From Aphelenchoides besseyi (Eukaryota; Nematoda; Chromadorea; Rhabditida; Aphelenchoididae), in assembly GCA_024699855.1 (NCBI GenBank), contig JAMPIQ010000003.1, positions 5,518,001 through 5,582,000 on the forward strand: a DNA stretch of 64,000 nucleotides, written 5' to 3'. Below the pieces are notes generated by a model, which did not search any database, was not told where the DNA came from, and was given only the letters and a program-made list of their open reading frames with translations. The first letter of the stretch is position 1. Every line of letters starts with the position of its first letter. Both the position numbers and the translations under genes were made by a program. Positions 1 to 12,059 of this stretch are shown here, piece by piece.

Positions 1-345
1 CTTTTGGGGCGGTAATTCCCATTTCTTCGTAGTACTCGGTATGAGTCAACGGCAACTCAACTGACTCTTTCATCTCTTGGATTTGTTGTTCCAAACCGTC
101 AATATCTTCAAACGTTTCTTTCGAAGCTTTTTCCAACTTGTAACAAACTGCTTTCGTATCGACATTATCTTGAAGCACACCGACAACCCTCTGACACTTA
201 CAGTTGTGTTGGTTAAGGTCTCTACCGTTTGTGGTCGCCACCACCGACGTGGCGACAACCAAAGAAAACGGTGTTCGATCATCTCATGGGCCCAACAACA
301 AACAGAAAACATGATGGGATAATCGCCTTCGTCTCGCAAAGTCTT
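1..345 (-). pseudogene. 26S proteasome ATPase Rpt2 (PSMC1)-like, partial, frame-broken
   Basis: On the minus strand the codons from about 265 down to 1 read as the segment just before the Walker A loop of Rpt2, including [15 protein letters not shown] and, upstream, [19 protein letters not shown]. Rpt2 is one of six AAA+ ATPases of the proteasome base that unfold substrates. The ATPase core would lie beyond the left edge. Between 345 and 265 the similarity (DEGDYPIMFSV, then HEMI, then DD) runs on, but the frame changes near 276-284. An in-frame TGA lies before DEGDYP, and about 15 residues of the family sequence are missing. No good splice acceptor explains the shift. Seen: similarity and frame break. 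Inferred: a decayed paralogue. A sequencing error is the alternative. Confidence -1.
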
Positions 346-1509
346 TTCGTCTCATCTTATACCCAATTTCCGCGCTATTTTCCACTGTTAAACTAAAGAT
401 GTTTCCGTTTTTATTACCATCTTCACTGCCCATTATGTTGTGAGATCATTTCGACTCAACAATATTAGAAACGTCAATCTGAAATCAAAACTTTGCAATT
501 GTTAGAACGCATCTCTAGGAATTCACAGGCTGAAAGATAGCACTGAAAGTATGAAACAAACGGTTAGACCATCTTAACATTCATCTATTCAACTTTAATT
601 CGATCGTAAATAAAATCACTTCGACTTTCAATAATCGCACATATTTATACCTAAATCAAATACTCGTTTACAAAAACTCCCAACTTGAATATGCTCTTAT
701 ACGACTTCTTGCTCGTCCAACTTATCAAGTGAAATTCACTTACCAGTGAAATTACTGTCAATGACTCGTCAATTGCATCAACTCAAAATGCAACTGCCGA
801 ACATGAACTTGTCATCAACCAACTATTGAATCACTGCAATCCTCTAATTTCAACGAAACACCTATTCAGAAATGCATCTTGCATTTCGGACGTGTTTTGT
901 AACAATACTAATTCGTGCATCTGTCGTCAATTTACATTGGGCTTTGCGTCGTGAGTTCGTGTCACAGTGCAGTTTAGAGGGATGAATAGTGTCAAGGACA
1001 GTGTGCAATTTGTGTTTGAACAAACGGTTATATTAATAGCAAAATCTTATTTACTGAATTTGTCGCTTATAATCTCATGATTGATATCACTAATTAAACA
1101 GAGCAAAGTTCATAGGAAGTAGGCTGATTATTGATTAGGCCTAAGGTTGTTATCAATCATTTTTAATGTACAACAGTGCTCATTCTTATAAATGTCGTTG
1201 TTCACGTAGCATTATACCTTGACATAGATTAGAAACGAACGGAAATTGAAGCGTTGATAAGCGCAAACAAAAACCTTTGCACTGCGTTCTCCTTAAATTT
1301 CTATAACATCTATGCACAACTAAAAGAGTGTTTATTGGGGGTTTTCAATAAGTGAATCTCTGCAAAATCTTCTTTCACGCGTAAGCGATTGAGACATTCG
1401 GTTTTTAAAGACATCATTTCTTATCGATTGCGTCAGACATTTTGCTATTGTCTGGTATAAAAGTACCATCTGCCATTTCTGTCACTTCAATAGTAGTGAT
1501 CGCTTCGTA
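346..1509. other. Intergenic, no gene recognised
   Basis: AT-rich sequence with stops in all frames. It is the upstream region of the acid phosphatase. I see no convincing exon, RNA gene or repeat in it. Confidence -1.
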
Positions 1510-3329
1510 ATGTATTTGTTTTCACTCTTATTGTACGTTATACTTGTAAGCTGCACATTGGCTGAAAGATTAGGACTTCCAGTAAATCGAAAGATCGGAT
1601 GGAAGACAGAAAACAAGAATCACGGACCTTACAGAGGTTAAAGATTTCTTATGTGGAACTAAAAATTAGTTAAGGTCAACCCGAACAAGTACACATTGCT
1701 TATAGCGGTACATGCACAAGACAAACAAGTCCAATTGTAATAACGTTTTCAGGCGACGTAACCAAAATGTCAGTTACTTGGTTGACTTATGACGATACGG
1801 AAAGATCGTTCGTTGAATACGGCGAAAACGGAAGTTTTAATCGGAAAGTTGAGGCTCAAATTAGTAGTTTTGTTGACGGTGGAAAGAAACACACTGTTCG
1901 TTACATTCATCGAGCGCTTATTGAAAACGTTCAACCAATTCATCGCTATGTCTATCGAGTTGGATCGGAATACGGTTGGAGCTCAATTTACTCGTTTGTT
2001 GGTTTGAAAAATCGAACAGACGATAAATTTACTGTTGCGGTATACGGTGACATGGGAAACATCAACGCACGATCTTTGGGCAAATTGCAACAAATGAGTC
2101 AGAACGGAGAATTCGATATGATCATTCACAACGGGGATTTAGGTAATGTTTTGATAAGCAAGTATGTTTCTATAACTAAGAGCGAAAGTTTGCAGCTTAT
2201 GATTTAATTGATCATGACGGAGATGTCGGTGACGAGTTCATGCGACAAATTGAGCCGATGGCCGCTTATGTTCCGTACATGATCAGTAAGCTTTTAATCT
2301 TAAACGATATCTGTTTAAGATTTTTGACTCTCTAATTCGATCCATATTTTAGACGTTGGGAATCATGACCGTTACTACAATTACAGTCATATGGTGAATC
2401 GCTTTACAATGCCTAATACCGACCACAATCTTTTTTATAGGTACGCATCTGTTTGAGCCCTTCAATTCACTCTTATTTGCAGTTTCGATTTGGGCCTGAC
2501 ACATTTCGTTGCCATCAACACCGAACTCTACTACTATAGCGAGTATTCAATGATTCAGAATCAATGGAACTGGTTGGTGAATGACTTGAAGGTAGACAAT
2601 AGTGTCGAAAATTCAAATAGAATTCTTCGTATTTAGAGAGCAAATAGCAATAGACAAGTTGTACCGTGGTTGATCGTTTACATGCATCGATCATTCTACT
2701 GCAGCGATATCGAAGGGTTTTGCGATGTTCATGAGCAAATCATTCGAAATGGAATCAATCGTGAAGGAACGTTTGGATTGGAATCTCTGCTTTACAAATT
2801 CGGAGTGGATCTCATATTGAGCGCTCACGAACACAGCTATGAACGATTGTGGCCAATATACCAATACCAAGTACATTGTCATTAAGTTTTTTTATCATCT
2901 AATAGTCATAATCTGTAGATTTTTAACGGGACCAGTTCTGCATACGTCGATCCACCAGCTCCGACTATTTTAATTGTCGGTTCAGCCGGATGTCAGGTTT
3001 GCAGCCAATAGTTTCCAAATTCGAAGTGTTTTCAGGAAAACACAAACCACTATCCTACCAATCCACCCGATTGGAGTGCCTTTCGAAGTGAAAACTACGG
3101 GTTTGGACGCCTTCAAATTTACAATCGAACTCATTTACATTTTGAGCAACTGATGGCTTCGGAGGTATCTAGAAGACGATTTTTACGTTAATCGATCAAG
3201 TTACAGAACAAAGTTGAAGACGATCTGTGGCTTATAAAAACCAAGCATCAAACTAGAACTTCTGAAGACTTAAAACAACTAAAACGATATGGAACATATG
3301 TGAAACCAAGTGTCTACAGTGAATTATGA
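1510..3329 (+). CDS. Purple acid phosphatase, secreted
   Basis: Ten exons (1510-1636, 1675-1707, 1753-2142, 2196-2285, 2353-2440, 2483-2591, 2637-2870, 2919-2996, 3036-3164, 3207-3329) encode 466 residues. The start is the ATG that opens a signal peptide (MYLFSLLLYVILVSCTLA). A fibronectin-like N domain follows (PEQVHIAYSGDVTKMSVTW). The metallophosphatase motifs then come in order: YGDMGN, HNGDLAYD, NVGNHDRYYNY, VPWLIVYMHRSFYCS and SAHEHSYERLWP. The last is usually GHxHxYER; here Ala replaces Gly. These supply the Asp, Tyr, Asn and His ligands of the dinuclear metal centre that hydrolyses phosphomonoesters. Length and order fit the high-molecular-weight animal and plant PAPs. It faces the SLC41-like exons tail to tail. 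Confidence -1.
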
Positions 3330-3808
3330 TTATTAACGTCTTTAATGTTCAACCCACAAGTTTTTACATAGATATTAAACGATTCGCATCAAATGGTGTG
3401 CATTTTGATACGAAAGTCCAATCTAAGATTCAAGTTTTTCCTTTTTAATTGTTGGACATATTGTTTTATTCCTGTAAACAACCATCTTAAGAGTACTTTA
3501 GTTTAGCAACAAAAGCTGTTGCGCTTACTAGTAAACGTATGTATAATCCATTTTGTCCGTTAACATGATTAACACAAATCTTGTTGACATAAATTTATTC
3601 ATACATGTTACACAGAAACACGACCGGAAATGAAAACTGTTTTTAAAAAAACTATAAACTGTAGACAGAATTTCACAGCGATCATTCGAGAACAACGCCG
3701 GAAATCATAAGGAAAAGCAATTCGGAGAAGTTAGCATCTAAATGGAGTGTTGAATTGACGAAAAGATAAAGTTGTTTGGAGATGATGGCGACGATATGAT
3801 TCGTAAGA
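3330..3808. other. Convergent 3' intergenic region
   Basis: About 480 nt between two tail-to-tail genes, AT-rich with no ORF of note. It should hold the 3' UTRs of the phosphatase and of the SLC41-like gene. I could not pick a single clear AATAAA. Confidence -1.
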
Positions 3809-4057
3809 TCAAGAGTTGTCATTCCCAATTTGCACGTGTTTTATTTGGTCGTGTTTAACGTAAGACAGAAACAGGAAAGCGCAGTATAGTAGAGAAGTGC
3901 CAAGCAGATCGCCAAGAGCTGTAAGCCAAAGAATGACTGAAATTCAAATTAGTTCAAGTGAATTCTCGAAACACAACCTACCAGAGTTGTCGGGATCGAT
4001 CTTCCAAGCGAACATTAAAGCTACAAGCCATTGGCGCACGAACAATAGGATGTCAAT
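3809..4057 (-). CDS. SLC41-type Mg2+ transporter, C-terminal exons
   Basis: Two minus-strand exons, 4057-3982 and 3936-3809, are joined by a 45-nt intron. They encode a membrane segment followed by IDPDN and WLTALGDLLGTSLL, then a short tail and TGA. The DPDN...LTALGDLLGT block is the signature of the last MgtE-like half of SLC41 transporters, which move Mg2+ across the plasma membrane. I could not find the preceding exons with confidence. Upstream sequence to 5.2 kb has only one weak candidate (next entry). The gene is therefore either incomplete here, divergent in its first half, or a remnant. The C-terminal identification is firm; completeness is unknown. Confidence -1.
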
Positions 4058-4902
4058 CTGAAGAGAGAATTGTTCTAACCAAAACATTCTAAAGCTCAAA
4101 TTTTGCTTGTCAAAAACTCGTGAGTTTCGTACGGTAGTTGATAGCTTGACATAAAGAACCCAATTTTCTTTGCGTTTGTAATCCCCATAGTTACTTTTTT
4201 GACGAGTAACAGAAGCCGCTTGTTGAGCACAACGACTATCCGAACGGTCTAATCAATTAACGGACATCAAAAACCATAAGAACAAGTTTTATTCGCCTAC
4301 TCAACTTGTTTTGATGAATCGGCAAACGTATCTCGTTTCATTTCCCTTAAACGGAAGAGTGTAAACAGTCGGCATGCGGCCTTCGACTTATTTTCAAACG
4401 ACCACCCACAGCGAGCGGCCAAAATGTAAGCGGCAAACGCCGCGTGTGGTCCGATTGAATTGACATTGAATAAAGGTCTTGATTGGCAGTTGATGTAAAC
4501 AGAATACTGAGATGTTGGTTAATGTCGAATAGACGTTCTAACTGGCTAATCAGAATTCATATCTTTGGTGTTTTTAGCAGTAAGTTTGAATCATTTTCTT
4601 GGCTCATAATCGTTGAATATTGTTGGATTTCGTTTTGTTGAACTTCCAATCGCTCAAATAACAATTCTCGATCAACAAATTAACATCCAAATTTCGCGCA
4701 AGTACCATGAAAGTCCACGCTTCGATGCTGCTTGTCGATCTGTGGTTTTAGTCTCGAACTTCTTTAGCAACTTAATGAAAGATCAACAACTACAAAATCA
4801 GCGTTGGATGACGAATAAGAAACGAGTCATTACTTGGAAACGTAGTTCCCACTTTACTTATCTTAAGCCAAAGATGTGAAGTTCAATTTGTGTATTCAGT
4901 GA

Positions 4903-5160
4903 TCAGATTAACAAGCAGTTAACACTACCAAGCAATCCAATAATGTGTGGTTGTTCTTGTAAACTACAATTCCAGAGACCAACTATCGTTGGAATCAAAT
5001 TACAGAAGCCGATTTCTGGATATGTTTTCGACTCCAATTCAGCTCTCAATCGATCGTTTCCATCCAAGCTTTCAGGGTCATAATCTTCTAACCTTTTCAA
5101 CAAGTGTGCCAAATTGCAAATGATTCTCATTATCAGGAAGAGCTGCACAAACTTTTGCAA
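4903..5160 (-). pseudogene. Possible further SLC41-like fragment
   Basis: An open stretch on the minus strand contains PEIGFCNLIPTIVGLWNCSL. This resembles the segment in the first half of SLC41 proteins that ends in a VPALLGLKGNLEM-like motif. It lies upstream of, and on the same strand as, the firm C-terminal exons. The match is short, the residues after it do not fit the family, and the splice sites are unclear. It may be a decayed exon or chance. Confidence -1.
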
Positions 5161-5646
5161 TTTTGGACGATTTTTGACAAATTCTTTCGCTTTAAAGTGC
5201 TGTCATTTCTCTCTCAGTTATCCGATGGCTACAAGTTTGGACACATTGAACAGCCAGTTTATTCAGTTATCCATCAATATAATATGAACACTAGTTGTTG
5301 CTAGAATCTCCGATCTACATTGATCGGCGCGATGGGCGTGCTATACAAGGGAATGGCGGGTGTTGTGTATTTTAGCTCGTTGCCTGATTGGATTTCGCTG
5401 ATATTCACACGTTTTGGAGTTTATTAGTAGTATTTGTTGTTCTGTTAAGTACACGCGTTTACAGTTACTGGTTATCGAATTGTAGTCAATGGAAGTTGGC
5501 TTCTCGGAGGTTAACATCTGATGGTTGACATTCTTCTTCATTAGATTTTCAGACCAATCGCTGTTACTGATTTTTTAATAAATACAGTTTCCATGTAATT
5601 TAGACTTGTATAGATTAATTCCAAGCGACTTCATAGTCAATTTTGG
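5161..5646. other. No gene recognised
   Basis: Short ORFs on both strands without recognisable domains or good splice signals. Confidence -1.
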
Positions 5647-5933
5647 ACAGGGTGTCCCAGTGAACATTGGCGATAAGGAACGCTTATTTCCCAGTTTTTA
5701 TTGAACCGATTTTTAAGCGCTTTTTTGCGTTATGTCCGGAGTTCGTTGCCATTTTCTGGCCTATCAAAAGCTTTTTTAATTCATTGTAGAATGTGCGTAA
5801 TTTTTGGCGAAATGGATCGTTTTTGCTCATTGTTGTTCCCGTTTTATTCAGATTCCCACACTGCGCCCGCCTCTATCAATAACCGTTTTCAATCGACGTT
5901 CGCCTTCCTCAACTGCTCACTGGGACACCCTGT
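5647..5933. repeat. MITE-like element with 17-bp inverted terminal repeats
   Basis: The left end (5647-5663) reads ACAGGGTGTCCCAGTGA. The right end (5917-5933) is its exact reverse complement. The 287-bp body has no convincing coding capacity. Ends of this type with a short non-coding body fit a non-autonomous DNA transposon. I could not see a clear target-site duplication next to the ends. No second copy was noticed in the window. Confidence -1.
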
Positions 5934-7300
5934 ACTATTAACGAAGATTGTCAAGTAAACGAATTTGGATTGATGGATTTACCGGACTGAATTAACTTAA
6001 CCACTCAACTCGAATATTCTGCGCACACTTTTACACTGTTTTTAACAACTCGTATTCTGGAATAATAACTACTCGTGATAAAGAGCGACATTGGATTGCT
6101 TGACGGTGTACTGTAACAAAACTCACACACAAACCTTACACAATCAAAATGACGAATCACAGAATTCAAAAGCAATTGACAGAACGCCATCAACAGTTAA
6201 TGTCAATTAAAACCATTTACAACACAAATGGCTAATCGCTTTAATTGAATCGACCACAAACATTTCCAATTTTTCCTGCTAACTGTAGAAGAGACAAACT
6301 CGAATCTTGATTTTGATCCGAAGCTCCTGTAGCAGTTGAAGATAATAGATATCATAAAAAATTGACCATTTAATAGAATGGAAGCCAATTGTTGGATTAA
6401 CTACTTAACTCACAAAACTTGTACAGATTTGTGAACGTAAATCACATACATCTTCAGAATCGAAATTTGCGAACAATAATCGCTCATGCTCGGAATTAAG
6501 AAGTCACTGAATTGATTGACAAAAACAGAAGACAAAGAGAGAATGAACTGATCCCAGCAAATAGAAAAGGAATCCGAAGTACAACGTTCAATTAAAGGTG
6601 CACGCAATTCCGACCAATCTTACGCGCAAGCCATCTTTCATAAGGTTAATTTGGCTTGTCAGTGGTTGAATAGTGGACGAATAGTAGTAGAAAGCTTATT
6701 ACACGATCATTAAGCAACTTTTTCGAATTCTTATCAACTAGCGATATGCCTTGGGAAACGCTGGGTTATTGATCTACTGGTGGGCGTTTTTGGGACGAAG
6801 ATTATTGACTCGAAGATCGACTCCCAGTTTTCGGATGGGACTTCAATCCGCGGCGTGTTTCTTACTCATTACTTTCCAAATGTCATCAGCATTAACGGAC
6901 CGTTAATTTCTTTCGTCCCAGATGATATTTATTGGTTCTCGATCTCGTCGTTTACCGTTTTTTACATTTTAACGCGAAACCAAATTGGCGTTCGGGTTCC
7001 CAAATACTATTCGTTGCTACCGATCGGGCGAGTCAAAAAGGAACGGCGAAGATTCAATTGAATTCTTTCGTTGTCCAAGCGTTTTGAAAGTGTGTCCATC
7101 AAGAAAAAGAATGCCGACCATTCGGGTGCTAGTAGCTCGAAGTATTCAGGCGGTATGCGGTTAGAGAAACAAGCTAATCAGGCTTCCGTTCGGATTAATT
7201 AGATTCGGCTGATGGCCGTAGGCTAGACTTATTGGGGGAATTCGAATTTTTACTATAAGCATAAGCGGCAAGTTGGTTTATTGCGTTTTTGTGAGCTCAG
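5934..7300. other. Intergenic, no gene recognised
   Basis: Several 60-90 codon ORFs occur on both strands, but none has a recognisable motif, conserved Cys pattern or paired splice sites. This is probably distal upstream sequence of the bHLH gene. Confidence -1.
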
Positions 7301-8252
7301 AAGTCATTCTCGTTTCCTAATTTGACACACACGCGCTTTTGTTGATCGAGTGCCAACGAGTTGTAGCGAGCGTTTAGTGGTCCGCGAACTTTTTTAGTTT
7401 TACCGTAACCCAAGGGCGATGCGAAGATGAAAAGCGGCCACGAGGAATTTGCGGCGTCGAGAATCACGCTTTGTTGAGTTCTAATCCGACGCTCAACGCA
7501 CTCGAACGATAAGCCGCGGGTTGTATCGTCGTGATTGGGTCGCGTCAAGGGTCTTTGATTCTGATGAAGTGTTACCTCGTGGCGTCTTTAATTTCACAAA
7601 AATGCCATAGCCTCAAAGGGCGGCTGCTTGCAGCACGTTTTTAATCAAAGCCCTAAGAAGCCATTGAAGTCGGTCGGTTTGAATCACATCAAATTTATTT
7701 CTTTTTTTCGCCACTGATTTTTTTGCATGACGCAGAGATTCTTGCATTGGTTGCCGCAAAATTAAAGGCAATCTTCTCTAATCAATCAATTATCTCTCTT
7801 CAACGACTTGTTTGTTGTTGGCACGCGTCCTTTTTAAAGTGTGCCGCTGGCACTGCGTTTTCAGCCAATGAGCACTCGGCGCAGATTCCATAATTCCCAC
7901 CCTCTTGGCCACGATCAAGCAGTTGCGCAGTCGGTCGACAAAGAGACTTTAATCGTCAGTCGCGTGTCTTTTGATTTTAAGGCGCGAGAGACGAGCGACG
8001 CTTTTGATTGGTCGACTCGAGTTTGTTATCAATACGCGTGTTCTCGTTTCTCTCGTAACCTACGGCCAATTCACCAACTTTGTCCTTTTTTCCCATCAAT
8101 TAGCTGTCGATTAAACAAACAGATGGATTGAGCAGAAGCGTGCATCTCGTTCGCTGATTGCATTCGGTGGCACGCGTCCGTTAACCGCGAGTCGTTTTTT
8201 ACGTGTTTCTATGCTTGCGTATGACCATTGACTTTTTGATTGTTTAGGCGGC
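7301..8252 (+). promoter_or_regulatory. Upstream region of bHLH gene with CACGCG cluster
   Basis: Five CACGCG cores (class C sites) occur in about 850 bp: 7330-7335 (+), 7822-7827 (+), 7961-7966 (-), 8035-8040 (-) and 8171-8176 (+). Two of them sit in the identical decamer GGCACGCGTC (7820-7829 and 8169-8178). This is very close to the classical Hairy binding site. Hairy/E(spl) proteins are known to bind class C and N-box sites. The gene directly downstream encodes such a protein, so negative autoregulation is a reasonable inference. A TTTAG acceptor just before the first ATG (ends 8247) suggests a spliced leader or a 5' UTR intron. Confidence -1.
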
Positions 8253-9051
8253 ATGACCCGATTGCACTGTATGTCAACGCAATCAGCGCCGACTGTTCCG
8301 ATGGTCTGGCCAAAGGATCGGAAAGTGAGTTTCAAGATTCAAACTCTCAAACTAGTTTTCAGGAAAAAAAACCATTAATGGAAAAGCATCGGCGGAATCG
8401 AATGAACAATTCGATGAATCAACTGAAAGAGAAAATCCTCCGCTATTTTCCAACTGAAAGGTAACTTTAAGCGGCAATTTCATTTCCTGGTTTTTTGCTT
8501 TTAGTTCGAAACTGGAAAAAGCGGATATTTTAGAGCGAACGGTCGATCTCGTGACCTTGCTTGAACAGAAGATGGCGCGGTTGGAGGCACGCTGTAACAC
8601 TGAGAATCGATGCCTCCAAGAAATCGGCTCCATTTTGAATCGACCGGAATCCGGCGCTCTTCCAATTTACGGCGAACTTAAGCAAGCATTCGAGAGACAT
8701 CCAATGACTCAAACTATCAACAATCATTGGCTCGGTATTCCTTGTGGCCCCCGTCCGCCGTTGATTTCTTCAATGCCTATACTGAATCCTCCGATTGGTA
8801 TTCCGCCCGGACTGCTTCCGTTCTTTCTTCCGATTACTCGTACGGCCGTCCCAACAGTTCCATTTGTACACTCGACACAACAAGCACAGAAAATCGAAAC
8901 TCACGTGAATGACGAGGAGGAAGAAATCGATGTCGAGAGTGTTGACGTAACAAAAGCGACCGGAACCTCGCCAGCTCCTTCGATCACTCAGGATTCAGGA
9001 TTCAACTCTTCTACATCTCCCACTAATAATCTCGTGTGGCGCCCATTTTGA
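8253..9051 (+). CDS. Hairy/E(spl)-type bHLH repressor
   Basis: Three exons: 8253 (or 8271)-8324, 8363-8460 and 8505-9051. The protein is 232 residues from the ATG at 8271, or 238 from the in-frame ATG at 8253. Exon 2 encodes the basic region and helix 1 (KKPLMEKHRRNRMNNSMNQL), with the Pro after Lys that marks Hes proteins. Exon 3 starts with helix 2 (SSKLEKADILERTV). A Pro-rich middle and an acidic stretch follow. The protein ends in TRP-ARG-PRO-PHE, a variant of the WRPW tail that recruits Groucho/TLE corepressors. No strong Orange domain is visible. It is expected to act as a nuclear DNA-binding repressor, possibly on its own promoter. Family assignment is firm; orthology to a particular Hes gene is open. 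Confidence -1.
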
Positions 9052-9182
9052 TCCTTATTATCATCTTTCACTACGAGCGGGTTTCTTTGTTTTCGGCCGC
9101 CAAAATATATCCGAGCTAAAATTTTCTTCAACATTTATTGTTCTCAAATGTTCCCTTATAATTGTATTGTAGTACAAGTCCG

Positions 9183-9188
9183 AATAAA
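9183..9188 (+). terminator. AATAAA poly(A) signal of bHLH gene
   Basis: Canonical hexamer about 130 nt after the stop codon of the bHLH gene. Confidence -1.
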
Positions 9189-12059
9189 TTGTGTTTATTA
9201 GAGATATCGATAATTCTACAAATTTGGCATTTACAGTGAAGGTCCTCCCTCGGGAGAGCCGATCGTTTAACTTTCTTGTCTCTACGAAGCTGTTCAATTA
9301 CCCATTGCTATCGCATTTGTCGTTTTTCCCATCGGCTATCAACGTGGGAACCGAATTAGCAAACAAACTCGCTATACGGTCATGCCGCCAAATAATCGCG
9401 AGCTTGGTAACCGAGCGATTTCCAGCGTGCACTCTCGACTACTGATCTCAGCGAGCAGACAAAAATTTTGAATCGGCAATTCTCCTCTTCCTTCTGTATT
9501 TTAATTGAAAGTAAATAAGCAAATAAGTTTGATTTTTTTCGACGAGCTTAAAATTTGACTACAATCTGAAATGTTCAAATGATGAGCTTCTCGAACAAGG
9601 TTTCTGATTTTCTTGCGTAAGTCAACGATTTGTTCTCTGTTAGACGTTCTTTTCGTCTCCAGTGGAATACCGTCTACGAACAATTTTATCAGCAATCCGA
9701 GCAGGAGAAAGTTGTTTGCTGCTCGACTTTAAGTAACGCGTCCTTACAATTGACCGTAAGTTTGAGGGTTCGCAAGCGACTTTAGATTATGCAACTTGAG
9801 TTTAGATTTTAAAGTAAATCCGCAAAGTTTTTGAGAGTTTGACGCGTTTCGAACCAACTTACGAGGTACTGTGGTCGTGTATATGAACAAACATTTGATT
9901 AATGCGTGATTCTACAAAACACCCGCTACAGTTTGTTACAATATAAGCCGAAAAGATCGTAAAATGCGTTTCTTAACACATGAACAATTCGTCATGGCCA
10001 TCAAATAATGCGACGGTTAAGTTGGTCAATCGTTTTCGATCGGTGATTGTGTTTGTGAAACGAATTGGCAGTGACTTCCGAATATCGGCAAACATTTGCC
10101 GGTCTTTTGTCGGTGGACTTTGTTGTGCGGTTAATCTTTCCGTAGCGATTCGCATCTTTCGATCGCACACAATTCATCAAACATGCCAATTGAAGGTAGG
10201 CAATCAATTAGAAACTACTTCCTACATCAAACAACAAAGGTCTATGAAATCAAAGTTATACCAACAGGTATTGTTTGTCTATAAATACCGAATAGTTAGC
10301 AGTAAAGTGGCCACGAATGGAGTCTCGTTGTTCAAGTGACCACGGAGTTTTCGTCCGCTTTACGAAAAAATTCCAACGGCCTTGAGGCGACAGCAAAAGA
10401 ACCGAAGGTCCGGCGGAGTGGACGTTTTTTTTTAGACTGCTAAAGCTTTTGGGCGACTCGTCAATTTTTGTTTCACGGCGACTGACCAGCAACGAGCTTT
10501 ACGTTCTTTATTGTGGCCAACGGATTGTTTTTGCTTTTATTTTCGTTGTACACGTTTACACGATCGTATTTTAGACAGACATCGTCTTATTGGGTCCACG
10601 AAATGATTGGAATTCCGTGCGGATTCTCAATCATCACTACCCGTCAGGGCTTTCTGTTCGACGAACGTCCATTGAGTTGAGTGATCACGTGGTTTTCAGT
10701 TGGCGGTCTTCTTGTATTCGTTTGACTACGTGAGTAGATTTAATTAGAAAAGAAATGTTTATAAGTTTAGACTGCCGATTTACACCGGATTTAGCGAATA
10801 TATCCGGTGATTATGTACAGTAACTAACTTCCATTTCTTCTATGCACCACACTGCCAACAAATTGGAAAGAAATGACTTTTCGATTTGCTTCAATTCGTC
10901 TTTCATGTACATAGTTTCGATTTTCTCTAGACTTTTGATCGTTTTTCTGGTTTCTGCGTATCACTCGAATTCAAATTGATGTTGTTGAACTACGATGTTA
11001 AATAAAAACATGTTCAGAAAAGTCAATCTTTAGATTTGAAAGTTCGTTTAAAGTGGCGAGCAAAAGAAGTGTGTCAATCTGACAAATCCGTTTCGGTACT
11101 CGTTAAATTAATTGGGTCGCTAGGCGTTGCTTCTTCAATCATCTCTTGTTTCTACAAATCTGATGAACGATCAGGAACATTCGGGAACTTTTCTCATTGT
11201 TTGTCTTTTACGATCGTGAAGACTCATCATTGTTTTTGCAGATGATCATTGAACGTGGATCTGTTTGAATGGACGTGATGCTCAGTGGGCACTTTTGCGC
11301 GATTGTCCATTCGACTGCAGATTTCCTGCTCAAATCGGAACTCTCGGTATAATATTTCACAGCCTACTTCCGGAATACCAGCCGGCTGATTCAGAGCGAA
11401 GCGACTCGATCAAGTTTTTCGTTCGATGAGAGGGAGTGACGGTTGGATTACTCTCTCCGATTCTACAGTCATGCTCCTTTGTTCACTTGATGAGTGTTGT
11501 ACTTGAGCGGACTGAGCATGTCGGGCGGATTTCTTTGAGATTGCCGGACATCCGCATACTCGCTCCATAAATACGAAACGTAAAAGTTCCGCGTTTAGTT
11601 TATTGACCAGTTCCACTACTGCTCGTATTTACGAATGTCAATACTCAGTGCTTAAGAAGTTTGAGGTTCTTAACTTAGGCTTAGAGAACAACCGGTTTTG
11701 CTTGTTCTTCGGTCTTGTGGACTCGACTAGAAATTGCGCGTCGAATCATGACTTCAACAGTTTTGAATTCAGTCCTCTGCTTGACGTCCGCGCTACTTTT
11801 TCTGAAATCGCTTTTTTTCGAAAGCACCCGTCTGTTGCGTGTTGATCCCCGCTTTGATGAATCATCGGAATCGTAGAAGCTGCCGAAAGTCATTCGGTAC
11901 GTACGTAAACATTCACTCAGTCCTTATAAACAAGGACGTTCCTTTCATTCGCCTCAAATTTCGTGGTTCTTTCAGTCGATTTCTCTCGAACATTCCGGAA
12001 CGTGATTTTGCTTTAAATTCGCTCTGGTTCGTAACTGGTTAGCACTTTCAGACAACAAA
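9189..12059. other. Intergenic, about 2.9 kb, no gene recognised
   Basis: Short overlapping ORFs on both strands (the longest about 119 codons, at 9980-10339) show no recognisable domain. The 3' end holds a TTTCAG acceptor 8 nt before the ATG of the pepsin-inhibitor gene (ends 12051). Part of this stretch may therefore be its 5' UTR intron or a trans-splice site. Confidence -1.

Noticed and set aside
6780..7061. 93-codon ORF upstream of the bHLH gene
   Set aside because: No recognisable motif and not joined to any exon. Probably chance in promoter sequence.
9980..10339. 119-codon ORF in the intergenic region
   Set aside because: No domain, no splice partner, and overlapping open frames on the other strand.
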